A stretch of 7,456 nt of DNA from the NCBI GenBank assembly GCA_028293265.1, contig JAQGPB010000307.1, positions 1-7,456 on the forward strand. The letters run 5' to 3'. Positions 1-6,412 of this stretch are shown one piece after another. The notes beneath the pieces are model-generated. The model was not told where the DNA came from and did no database searches. It was given only the letters and a program-made list of their open reading frames with translations. Both the position numbers and the translations under genes were made by a program. This DNA is from Pedosphaera sp. GTDB lineage: Bacteria > Verrucomicrobiota > Verrucomicrobiae > Limisphaerales > Pedosphaeraceae. How positions within the stretch are numbered: position 1 is the stretch's first letter; each line of letters begins with the position of its first letter.

Positions 1-1
1 A

Positions 2-892
2 CAGCCTGTAACTTTCCTGATTTACACACTGATGATATTTTCAGCAGCCAGTCAAGTCACCGCCGCGCCGGTCACGGACAGCGGATCATTCGTTTATACA
101 CTCGACTACACCACACCGGTTGACCAGGCTCTTCAAACCAATCTAGAAAAACTGGACGACTTGCACCGCGCGCGATACGAAATGACCGCGGAGCAGACCG
201 CGGTGGGCCTGCTTGATCTTCAAACGTTGCGGCTGGCGACGGTTCATCCCGACCGCGAATATTACGCCGCCAGCGTGGCGAAAATCGGCATCCTGCTCGC
301 ATACTTTCAACTGCATCCGGGTGCGGCCACCAATATTGATGCAACCACACAGCATGAATTGGGCTTGATGGCCAAGGCATCCGATAACGAGATGGCCGCC
401 AAATTCTCGCGCGAAATGGGTTTGCGAAATGTTCAACAGGTTCTTAATCAGTACCATCTTTACGACACCAACCACGGCGGCGGCATCTGGGTTGGAAAAC
501 ATTATGGCAGTGATGAGGAACGCATTCCCGATCCTGTGGGTAAAAATTCCCACGCCGTCACCGTGCGCCAGTTGCTGCGGTTTTTCCTTTGGCTGGAGCA
601 GGGGAAACTCGTCTCGCCCGGGGCCTCCAAAAAAATGCGTGAAATCTTCGCCTCGCCGGAAATTCCCCATACCGAGAACAAGTTCGTCAAGGCCCTGAAT
701 GGCCGCGATGTCCAGATCCTCCGCAAATGGGGCACTTGGGAAAATTGGCTGCACGACAGCGCCATCATTACCGGCCCCGGCCGGCATTACATCCTCGTCG
801 CGCTGACCGAGCATCCGAGCGGCGATGAATACCTGGTTGATCTCGCAACTGGAGTTGACGACCTGATGCTCCGCTCCGCGACGAAAAGGTAA
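2..892 (+). CDS. Exported serine hydrolase, class A beta-lactamase fold (5'-partial)
   Basis: The protein resembles the beta-lactamase/penicillin-binding serine hydrolase family (beta-lactamase2 type). Counting from the ATG at 32, the motifs are SVAK (Ser81, Lys84; nucleophile and general base), SDN at 117-119, and KWG at 232-234 where KTG is usual. KWG is followed by the strand pattern IITGPGRHYILVALTE. No ExxxN omega-loop motif (Glu166 type) is obvious, so efficient beta-lactam hydrolysis is doubtful. SxxK and SDN are only about 36 residues apart, against about 60 in classical class A enzymes. The reading frame stays open to base 2, and the residues before Met11 of that extended frame (VTFLIYTLMIF...) continue a hydrophobic stretch ending in a plausible VTA-AP cleavage site. 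The true start, with its basic n-region, therefore probably lies upstream of the window and the product is periplasmic. ATG 32 is the alternative start. The stop is TAA at 890-892. The family call is firm. The substrate is unknown and could be a cell-wall peptide or an ester. Confidence 0.85.
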   Translation, partial: QPVTFLIYTLMIFSAASQVTAAPVTDSGSFVYTLDYTTPVDQALQTNLEKLDDLHRARYEMTAEQTAVGLLDLQTLRLATVHPDREYYAASVAKIGILLAYFQLHPGAATNIDATTQHELGLMAKASDNEMAAKFSREMGLRNVQQVLNQYHLYDTNHGGGIWVGKHYGSDEERIPDPVGKNSHAVTVRQLLRFFLWLEQGKLVSPGASKKMREIFASPEIPHTENKFVKALNGRDVQILRKWGTWENWLHDSAIITGPGRHYILVALTEHPSGDEYLVDLATGVDDLMLRSATKR

Positions 893-1036
893 TGGGCCGC
901 ACAGCCATTTCCATCTCCACCTGCCCCGACCCCAGACAGCGAGCGGGTCTCCGGCCCGCAGCAGCGTTCGATCTCGTTTTCGCAGCCGTTTTTTGAACTG
1001 GTGAAATGTCGCCAATTGCTGTATCCTTCCTCACCT

Positions 1037-1041
1037 AAGGA
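1037..1041 (+). promoter_or_regulatory. Ribosome binding site of the glycosyltransferase gene
   Basis: AAGGA lies three bases before ATG 1045. The spacing is short, but this is one of only two recognisable Shine-Dalgarno sequences in the window, and it supports the chosen start. Confidence 0.5.
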
Positions 1042-1044
1042 CGA

Positions 1045-2250
1045 ATGAAGCTGCTTTTTGTTCATGAACGTTTCGGTGCCATGGCCGGCGCCGAAGTGAA
1101 TGTTTTTTTGACCGCGACCGAACTCAAGCAGCGCGGTCATCAGGTCGGCATCATTCATGGCGAAGCCACCGGCAAGAGCGAGCCGGCCTGGCGTGAAACA
1201 TTTTCCGAATGCTTTGCCGTTGATCAGGGTGCCGCCGCCGAAGTTGTCCAAAGAGCGCTCAGCCAATTTCAGCCCGAGATTGTCTATGTCCACAAAATGG
1301 CCGACCTGCGCGTAATTGAAGCGCTGGTCCGTTCCGGGCGTCCGCTGGTGCGGATGGTTCACGACCACGACCTTTATTGCCTGCGCAGCTACAAATATAA
1401 TCCGCTCACGCGACAAATCTGCACGCGCGCCACATCGTCGTTCTGCATCTTTCCCTGCGGCGCGACCCTTTCACGCAACCGCGCCGGCGGCCTGCCGTTC
1501 AAATGGGTCAGCTACCGCGCCAAACAAAAAGAACTCGCGCTCAACCGCCGGTTCCACCGCTTCATCGTCGCCACGCATTACATGCGGAACGAATTGGCGC
1601 GCAATCATTTTGACGCGCTGAAAATCGAACTGCACGCGCCGGTCCCGCGCACGTTTGATGTCCTGCCGCAGAGTTCCTTCAGCGAACGCAATTTGATTCT
1701 CTACTCCGGTCAGATTATTCGCGGCAAAGGCGTGGATGTTCTGCTCAAATCGCTTGCTCGAGTGCAGGTCCCGTTTGAGTGTGCCCTGTTCGGCGAAGGC
1801 TCGGCCAGGGCGCACTGTGAGGCATCCAGCCGCGAACTGGGACTCGGCGACCGGGTTTTTTTCAAGGGTTATGTCGCGCCGGAGGAATTGAAAAATTCCT
1901 TTGATGACGGCTCGCTGGCGGTGATGAGTTCCGTTTGGCCGGAACCGTTCGGCGCGGCTGGGTTGGAGGCGATGCGGCATGGATTGCCCGTCGTGGCGTT
2001 CGACGCCGGCGGCATCCGGGAATGGCTGATGGATGGATGGAACGGTTTTTTGGTGCCATGGATGGACCAAGCCGCATTCGCCGCGCGCGTCGAACAATTG
2101 CTGCGCGACAAGGCGCTGGCCCGGCGTCTCGGCGAAAATGGCCGGCAACTTGTGCGCGATAAATTTGATTTTGCGCAATACATCTCGGGTCTGGAAAAAA
2201 TGTTCGCCAAAGTAAATGAAGAAGCCAACGCGAAGCTTGCCTACGCATGA
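1045..2250 (+). CDS. Glycosyltransferase family 4 (GT-B fold)
   Basis: A retaining sugar transferase that probably uses a nucleotide-sugar donor to build a cell-surface glycan or glycolipid; donor and acceptor are not predictable. The 401 residues show the two GT-B halves. The N-terminal half opens with MKLLFVHERF and the glycine-loop pattern GAMAGAEVN (11-19), then HDHDLYC (106-112). The C-terminal half has ILYSGQIIRGKGVDVLLKSL (218-237) and the EX7E motif EPFGAAGLE (Glu300, Glu308), followed by HGLPVVAFDAGG (312-323). A cysteine set (112, 126, 134, 138) follows the HDHD segment and matches the cysteine pattern of a GT4 subset. There is no signal peptide or membrane segment, so it is cytosolic or peripheral at the inner membrane. 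The length is normal for GT4. The gene ends one base before the preferred start of the kinase gene, so the two are likely co-translated. The start is supported by AAGGA at 1037. Confidence 0.92.
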   Translation: MKLLFVHERFGAMAGAEVNVFLTATELKQRGHQVGIIHGEATGKSEPAWRETFSECFAVDQGAAAEVVQRALSQFQPEIVYVHKMADLRVIEALVRSGRPLVRMVHDHDLYCLRSYKYNPLTRQICTRATSSFCIFPCGATLSRNRAGGLPFKWVSYRAKQKELALNRRFHRFIVATHYMRNELARNHFDALKIELHAPVPRTFDVLPQSSFSERNLILYSGQIIRGKGVDVLLKSLARVQVPFECALFGEGSARAHCEASSRELGLGDRVFFKGYVAPEELKNSFDDGSLAVMSSVWPEPFGAAGLEAMRHGLPVVAFDAGGIREWLMDGWNGFLVPWMDQAAFAARVEQLLRDKALARRLGENGRQLVRDKFDFAQYISGLEKMFAKVNEEANAKLAYA

Positions 2251-2251
2251 G

Positions 2252-2893
2252 ATGAAACCGGAACCAGCCCCGCTGCTGGTCGCGATTGTCGGCGGCAGCG
2301 GCGCGGGCAAATCCTGGCTCGCGGACCAGTTGCAGGCCATCCTGGGCAAAAAAGCCGCCCGGTTGTCGCTCGACGATTTTTATCTCGACCGCTCGCACCT
2401 GCCGCCGGGCCGCCGCGCGCGCATCAATTACGATCATCCGCGCGCGATTGATTGGAAATGCGTCGAACAAGTTTTGCGGGATTGCCTGGCTGGGCGCATG
2501 ACGCGCGTCCCCAGATACGATTTCGCCACTCATTCCCGTCGTCCCGACGCGCAAATCTTGCCACCCAAGCCGGTGATTCTGATGGACGGCCTGTGGCTGT
2601 TGCGGCGGCCCGCATTGCGCCGCATGTTTGCGCTGACCATTTTTATAGATTGTCCCGCACGGACCCGACTGGACCGGCGCCTGGCCCGTGATACGGAATC
2701 GCGCGGGCGAAGTCGTGCTTCAGTCCGGCGGCAATTCGCGGAATGCGTCGAGCCGATGCACGAATTATATGTCAGCCCCCAGGCGCGTTGGGCACGGGTC
2801 CGTCTGCGAATACCCATCAAAAAAAGTGACTTGCGCCGTCTCGCGAAAGAGCTGGCCATTGATTGTGATGACCCCGGCCAGAGGACAATTTGA
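2252..2893 (+). CDS. Uridine-kinase-like P-loop kinase (Udk family)
   Basis: Probably a cytosolic ATP-dependent nucleoside or related small-molecule kinase. From ATG 2252 (213 residues) the motifs follow E. coli uridine kinase in order: Walker A GGSGAGKS (14-21); DDFY (41-44), replacing the acidic-Tyr segment; NYDHPRAID (59-67), matching the substrate-site NYDHP; PRYDFATHSR (87-96); the Walker-B-like VILMDG (108-113), with Asp where Udk has Glu-Gly; FIDCPARTRLDRR (131-143); and the lid RDTESRGR (146-153). The C-terminus is basic and lacks the usual YADIIVP strand, so substrate specificity may have changed. An in-frame ATG at 2216 would add 12 residues that overlap the glycosyltransferase end. 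I prefer 2252 because the homology begins just after it and the gap is one base. Neither start has a good Shine-Dalgarno. A role in supplying UDP-sugars to the neighbouring glycosyltransferase is only a guess. Confidence 0.82.
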   Translation: MKPEPAPLLVAIVGGSGAGKSWLADQLQAILGKKAARLSLDDFYLDRSHLPPGRRARINYDHPRAIDWKCVEQVLRDCLAGRMTRVPRYDFATHSRRPDAQILPPKPVILMDGLWLLRRPALRRMFALTIFIDCPARTRLDRRLARDTESRGRSRASVRRQFAECVEPMHELYVSPQARWARVRLRIPIKKSDLRRLAKELAIDCDDPGQRTI

Positions 2894-2920
2894 AAAATCG
2901 CGCAAACTATGCTTTATATT
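2890..2920 (+). promoter_or_regulatory. Candidate sigma70-type promoter for the STAS/kinase pair
   Basis: TTGAAA at 2890-2895 is followed after 17 bp by TTTATA (2913-2918), or after 19 bp by TATATT (2915-2920). The -35 box overlaps the TGA stop of the upstream kinase gene. The short stretch is AT-rich compared with its surroundings. It would start transcription about 90 bases before the STAS gene. It was found by eye only. Confidence 0.4.
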
Positions 2921-3019
2921 ATGACGTCCTCAAACATTGCAGAACCGGTCACCATCCTCGCAGCGCGCAACGTCGGCGGGGAGCGAGCCGGCAAGCATTA
3001 CGCGAAAGGCAACCTATGA
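2921..3019 (+). CDS. Possible 32-residue upstream ORF overlapping the STAS start
   Basis: ATG 2921 opens a 32-codon frame (beginning MTSSNIAEPV, ending HYAKGNL) that closes with TGA at 3017-3019, so the STAS start and this stop share ATGA. Such overlaps often couple translation. There is no clear Shine-Dalgarno and no recognisable domain. If the promoter at 2890-2920 is real, transcripts from it would begin near or after this ATG, and the frame could be read only from upstream transcripts. It may be chance in GC-rich DNA. Confidence 0.2.
   Translation: MTSSNIAEPVTILAARNVGGERAGKHYAKGNL
3005..3009 (+). promoter_or_regulatory. Ribosome binding site deciding the STAS gene start
   Basis: AAAGG lies six bases before ATG 3016. 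This favours 3016 over the far upstream TTG at 2890, whose extra 42 residues are arginine-rich and look unlike protein. Confidence 0.55.
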
Positions 3020-3318
3020 AGATGCATGTTGAAGGTGAAACCCTGCACATTTCAGGCCTCACCGCATTGGGCATCGCCAATTCGAGCGATTTCCGAAATC
3101 AAACTCGCGAGGCGCTGACGTCAGACCAAAAAAACATTGATATTGATCTCTCGGAGATGGAGCATCTGGACAGTTGCGGACTGGGCACGCTGATCTCCCT
3201 GCACAAGACGACCTCCGTTCGCCAGGGCGCCGTGCGGTTGCTCAATCCCACTCCCGGTGTCCAGCAAATTCTCGAATTGACCCGCATGCACCGCATTTTT
3301 GAAATTGTGAAACATTAA
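3016..3318 (+). CDS. STAS-domain anti-sigma factor antagonist (SpoIIAA/RsbV type)
   Basis: A single-domain STAS protein of 100 residues, the usual size for SpoIIAA/RsbV. In the known partner-switching scheme the unphosphorylated form binds the kinase/anti-sigma protein and releases its target; phosphorylation on a conserved serine blocks this. The hallmark segment is IDIDLSEMEHLDSCGLGTLI (41-60). Asp52-Ser53-Cys54-Gly55 aligns with Asp57-Ser58-Ser59-Gly60 of SpoIIAA, so Ser53 is the predicted phosphosite and is intact. The N-terminal strands (MKMHVEGETLHISG) and the C-terminal helix (GVQQILELTRMHRIFEI) complete the fold. The start is chosen from AAAGG at 3005 and the position of the first strand; ATG 3022 is a less likely alternative. 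The kinase gene follows 9 bases after the stop, as is common for such pairs. The role is cytosolic signalling; the final target is not visible here. Confidence 0.9.
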   Translation: MKMHVEGETLHISGLTALGIANSSDFRNQTREALTSDQKNIDIDLSEMEHLDSCGLGTLISLHKTTSVRQGAVRLLNPTPGVQQILELTRMHRIFEIVKH

Positions 3319-3327
3319 ATTGATCGC

Positions 3328-3798
3328 ATGGATTGCCCAGCCACCACGCGCTCAAGCCCCGCCACTCTGAAAATTGCTTTTCGATGCGACTTGCGCGAGG
3401 TGCGGGCCACCGTGGCGGCCATCCACGATTTCCTGGCGAAACAAGGCTGGAGCGCGGATGATTTGATGTCATTCGACCTGGCCTTGGTGGAAGCCTGCAA
3501 CAATGCGATCAAGTATGCGCGCGAACCGGCGCGCGCGCTGCCCGTTGAATTGGAGGCCAGTTCCAGCGCGACCCAGGTTGAATTTCGTCTTCACGATCAC
3601 ACGCCCGGTTTTGACTGGCCCGCCAGGATTGAGCTGCCCCCGCCCGAGAGCGAAAGCGGCCGCGGCCTTTACCTCATCAACGCAGTGATGGATTACGCCG
3701 GATATTTTCGCGGCCAGAACGAAAACATGCTCATCCTGCGCCGCAACCGCCCCGCGCCGGAAATCAGGCGCCCGGCAATGGAGTCACCACCTACCTGA
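3328..3798 (+). CDS. Anti-sigma-factor-type serine kinase, HATPase (RsbW/SpoIIAB family)
   Basis: A GHKL-fold ATPase of 156 residues that is expected to bind and phosphorylate the STAS protein encoded just upstream. Visible motifs are the N-box with Glu55 and Asn58-Asn59 in LVEACNNAIKYA, a G1-like segment HDHTPGFDW (89-97) supplying Asp90 and Gly94, and the G2 loop ESGRGLYLINAVMD (109-122). These are the ATP-binding boxes of the HATPase_c_2 family. Asn59 is the usual Mg/ATP-contacting residue. The first 13 residues and the last 17 (proline- and arginine-rich) look disordered. There is no membrane segment or sensor domain. ATG 3328 has no clear Shine-Dalgarno, so translational coupling to the STAS gene is likely. 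In known systems the third partner is a sigma factor or an output protein, and none is visible in the window. Confidence 0.88.
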   Translation: MDCPATTRSSPATLKIAFRCDLREVRATVAAIHDFLAKQGWSADDLMSFDLALVEACNNAIKYAREPARALPVELEASSSATQVEFRLHDHTPGFDWPARIELPPPESESGRGLYLINAVMDYAGYFRGQNENMLILRRNRPAPEIRRPAMESPPT

Positions 3799-3828
3799 CA
3801 ATTTGCCGAAACCGGCCACATTAACTGC

Positions 3829-5049
3829 GTGAAGGCCATCCTGCCCCTTTTTGTATTCGTGGATGCCTGCGGATGGGAAATCATCAGGCAGGACCCGTTT
3901 GCCAATTCCTTTGCGCCGCATCGTCGCCGGCTGGCGTCCGTCTTTGGTTACAGTTCCGCCTGCGTGCCTTCGATCCTTTCCGGCCGCTGGCCCGACGAAC
4001 ATCGCAACTGGTGCTACTTCGTCTATGACCCCGCGAACTCGCCCTTCAAAATCCTGCGCCCCGTGCGCTGGCTGCCCGCGGCCATCACCAGCCGCCGCAT
4101 CTTCCGCCGCTGGCTCACCAAGCTCGTCAAGGCGCATCTTAATTTTCGCGGCTATTTCGACCTCTACAACATCCCGTTTCGCTACATCACCCTGTTCGAT
4201 TTCACGGAGAAAAAAAGCCCGCTCAAACCCGGCGGCATGAATCGCGGGCCAAACATCTTCGACTTTCTTACCGAACGCAAAATCCGCCATCACGTCAGCG
4301 CGCCGGAAAAAAGCGAGACCGACAACCTCGCCGCGCTCATCCGCGACATTGAAAGTGAGTCCATAGATTTCGCCTTTCTCTATTGGGCCGGGCTCGACGG
4401 CTTGTTGCACCAGGTCGGAAACCAATCGCCCCAAATCCCCGCCAAGCTGCGGCAATACGAGCAATGGATCGAACAGTTGCTCGCCGTCGCGCAGGCGCAT
4501 TACGACGAAGTCCGGCTCTATGTCTTCAGCGATCACGGCATGGCCAACTGCGACGAATTGCTCGATCTCAAGTCAAAGATCGAACCGCTGCCCCTCCGCA
4601 TGGAAAAAGATTACGCCGTCGTCTATGATTCCACCATGGCGCGCTTCTGGTTTTTCAACGACCGCGCGCGGCAGCTCATCACAGGGGCTCTCCAAAAAAT
4701 TCCGGAAGGCCGCATCTTGCCCGACGCGGAATTGGCGGAAATGCGTGCGCTGTTCCCCGACCGTTATTTCGGCGAATTGATTTTTCTCGTCAAGGAAGGC
4801 GTGTTGATCATCCCCAGCCACATGGGCGAACGTCCGCTGCGCGGCATGCACGGCTATCATCCAAGCGATAAGCACAGCTACGCCGCGTTGCTCTCCAATC
4901 ACACGGACATCCCCGCCGACATCACCGCCATCCCCGACATGTTCCGCCTGATGACCCGCGACGCCGAACTGGCCAAGGCCCGCAACGCCAATCGCGCCTC
5001 AAAACAAAACGCCGAACTGGAAAATGCCTCGCCGTCAACCGGCCGCTGA
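3829..5049 (+). CDS. Alkaline-phosphatase-superfamily phosphodiesterase/nucleotide pyrophosphatase-like
   Basis: A predicted metal-dependent phospho- or phosphodiester hydrolase of 406 residues. The metal-site pattern of the NPP/type I phosphodiesterase family can be followed: Asp12 in FVFVDACGW, a nucleophile Ser42 or Ser43 in GYSSACVPSILSG, Asp190 and His194 in WAGLDGLLH (the family's DxxxH), Asp235-His236 in FSDHGM, and His341 in GMHGYHP. The hydrophobic start (ILPLFVFVDA) is the first strand of the fold rather than a signal peptide, and no membrane helix is evident. The enzyme is probably cytosolic, unlike many relatives. The last ~28 residues are charged, Ala/Asn-rich and probably disordered. 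The start is GTG 3829, the only usual start codon between the preceding TGA (3796) and the conserved first strand; no Shine-Dalgarno is seen. It lies 30 bases after the HATPase gene, so co-transcription is likely. The substrate is unknown; a nucleotide, a phospholipid head group or a glycan phosphate are all possible. Confidence 0.85.
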   Translation: MKAILPLFVFVDACGWEIIRQDPFANSFAPHRRRLASVFGYSSACVPSILSGRWPDEHRNWCYFVYDPANSPFKILRPVRWLPAAITSRRIFRRWLTKLVKAHLNFRGYFDLYNIPFRYITLFDFTEKKSPLKPGGMNRGPNIFDFLTERKIRHHVSAPEKSETDNLAALIRDIESESIDFAFLYWAGLDGLLHQVGNQSPQIPAKLRQYEQWIEQLLAVAQAHYDEVRLYVFSDHGMANCDELLDLKSKIEPLPLRMEKDYAVVYDSTMARFWFFNDRARQLITGALQKIPEGRILPDAELAEMRALFPDRYFGELIFLVKEGVLIIPSHMGERPLRGMHGYHPSDKHSYAALLSNHTDIPADITAIPDMFRLMTRDAELAKARNANRASKQNAELENASPSTGR

Positions 5050-5077
5050 CCAATTTTAGTCGTGCGTTCCCCGCCCG

Positions 5078-5100
5078 GTGCGTTATCTTCGCACTCCTTT
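5078..5100 (+). other. Short hairpin just before the DUF1015 gene
   Basis: GTGCG (5078-5082) and CGCAC (5090-5094) can pair around a 7-base loop and are followed by TCCTTT. This could be a weak terminator for the phosphodiesterase gene or a structure next to the start at 5102. The stem has only five base pairs, so chance is a real possibility. Confidence 0.2.
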
Positions 5101-5101
5101 T

Positions 5102-6316
5102 ATGGCTACGATAAAACCTTTCGCGGCATTGCGGCCGCGCCCGGAACTGGCGGCGCAGATTTGCGAGCTGCCCTACGACGTCATGTCCTCCGCCGAAGCC
5201 CGCACGATGGCCGCCGGCAACCCGCTCAGTTTCCTCCATGTCAGCAAGCCGGAAATTGACCTCCCGCCCGAGACCGATATTTATTCGCCTGCAGTCTATG
5301 CGAAGGGGAAAGAAAATTTCACCAGGCTCATCGCCGATGGCTCGCTGCGGCAGGACGACGCGCCCTGCTTTTATTTGTATCGCCAGGTGATGGGCAAGCA
5401 CACCCAGATCGGCCTCGTTGCCGCCGCGAGCTGCGAAGATTATTTGCGCGACATCATCAAAAAACACGAGTTCACGCGGCCCGACAAGGAAGACGACCGC
5501 GTCCGCCACATCGAAACGCTCAATTCACAGACCGGCCCCGTCTTCCTGACCTATCGCGCCAACGCCGTCCTCGACGAACTTTTCAAGAATAAATCCGCCG
5601 AGGCGCCGGACATTGATTTCACCGCCAAGGATGGCGTGCGCCATACTTCGTGGGTCATCAGCGATGGCAAAACCACCCAATCCATCCAGGTCGAGTTCGC
5701 CCGCACCCCGTTTCTATACATCGCCGACGGGCATCATCGCAGCGCGGCGGCGGCGCGGGTTTGCCAGAGCCGCCACGGCGCGGGCCACAGCGGATATTTT
5801 CTCAGCGTCATTTTTCCGCACAACCAGATGCAGATTCTGCCCTACAACCGCGTCTTGAAAGACCTCAATGGCCACACCGCCGCGCAATTGCTCGGGAAAC
5901 TCGATGGCATTTTCATCATCAACGCCCAGGGCGCGGCGCAACCGGCGCACAAGCACGAACTTGGCCTTTATCTCGAAGGCAAATGGCACACGCTCAATTT
6001 CCGTCCGCACTTCGCGCGCGCTTCCGACCCGATAGAAAAGCTCGACGTCACCCTGCTGCAAAATTACGTGCTCGCGCCGATTTTCGGCATTGACGATCCG
6101 CGCACCAGCAAGCGCATCAATTTCGTCGGCGGCATTCGCGGCACCGCCGAGCTGGAAAAACTCGTCAACGCCGGCGAATACTCCTGCGCATTTTCGATGT
6201 TCCCCACCAGCATCGAGGATTTGATGACCATCGCCGACGCCGGCGGCATTATGCCCCCCAAGAGCACGTGGTTTGAGCCCAAGCTCCGCGACGCGATGTT
6301 TTGCCACATGATCTGA
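5102..6316 (+). CDS. DUF1015 family protein
   Basis: A cytosolic-looking protein of 404 residues that matches DUF1015 over its whole length. Family signatures seen are the N-terminal IKPFAALRP (4-12) and ELPYDVMSSAEAR (22-34), KHEFTRPDKEDDR (121-133), the IADGHHRSAAA block (207-217), and the C-terminal MPPKSTWFEPKL (384-395). The Asp-Gly-His-His-Arg motif is the best active-site candidate and resembles a motif of ParB/sulfiredoxin-fold kinases. I recall that DUF1015 genes in other phyla often lie beside serine-biosynthesis genes, which would fit a serine-kinase-like role. That is inference, and no serine gene is seen here. ATG 5102 is preferred because MATIKPF matches the family start; GTG 5078 would add eight residues. 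No Shine-Dalgarno is seen. It lies 52 bases after the phosphodiesterase gene and may share its transcript. Confidence 0.88.
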   Translation: MATIKPFAALRPRPELAAQICELPYDVMSSAEARTMAAGNPLSFLHVSKPEIDLPPETDIYSPAVYAKGKENFTRLIADGSLRQDDAPCFYLYRQVMGKHTQIGLVAAASCEDYLRDIIKKHEFTRPDKEDDRVRHIETLNSQTGPVFLTYRANAVLDELFKNKSAEAPDIDFTAKDGVRHTSWVISDGKTTQSIQVEFARTPFLYIADGHHRSAAAARVCQSRHGAGHSGYFLSVIFPHNQMQILPYNRVLKDLNGHTAAQLLGKLDGIFIINAQGAAQPAHKHELGLYLEGKWHTLNFRPHFARASDPIEKLDVTLLQNYVLAPIFGIDDPRTSKRINFVGGIRGTAELEKLVNAGEYSCAFSMFPTSIEDLMTIADAGGIMPPKSTWFEPKLRDAMFCHMI

Positions 6317-6394
6317 GCCGGAACAATTCCGTTGAAACCACGGATGAATATGGATTTGGAAGGGGCCATACCACACTCCGCCAGGTCTTGGACT

Positions 6395-6412
6395 GCGGCA
6401 GTCCTCTGCCGC
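6395..6412. repeat. Perfect hairpin GCGGCAG-TCCT-CTGCCGC
   Basis: Seven-base arms (6395-6401 and 6406-6412) pair perfectly around a TCCT loop and are followed by TTT. The left arm also sits in the near-palindrome GACTGCGGCAGTC (6391-6403), so two alternative foldings exist. It lies 79 bases after the DUF1015 stop. It could act as a transcription terminator, but the T-tract is only three bases, so a REP-like dispersed palindrome seems at least as likely. Confidence 0.5.

Noticed and set aside
2..892. Antibiotic resistance beta-lactamase
   Set aside because: KTG is altered, no Glu166 motif is visible, and there is no mobile-element context. Resistance cannot be claimed.
943..959. Terminator hairpin GCGGG/CCCGC after the first gene
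   Set aside because: The five-pair stem has no T-tract directly after it, and such stems are common by chance in GC-rich DNA. The 152-base gap at 893-1044 otherwise shows only the ribosome site at 1037.
143..1015. A 290-codon open frame on the minus strand across the first gene
   Set aside because: It is antisense to a gene with clear SxxK, SDN and KWG motifs, and its translation shows no recognisable domain. It is a shadow of GC-rich codon use.
993..1027. Promoter TTGAAC...TATCCT before the glycosyltransferase
   Set aside because: The spacing is 23 bp and the -10 match is poor.
1471..2349. Long minus-strand frame opposite the glycosyltransferase
   Set aside because: The plus strand encodes intact GT4 motifs over the same bases. 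The antisense product has no family features.
3016..3798. STAS and HATPase read as one fused protein
   Set aside because: The two genes share a frame, but a TAA stop (3316-3318) separates them and the second has its own ATG. Sharing a frame has a one-in-three chance.
3784..4536. A 250-codon minus-strand frame opposite the phosphodiesterase
   Set aside because: The plus strand carries the metal-ligand motifs. The antisense frame has no supporting domain or ribosome site.
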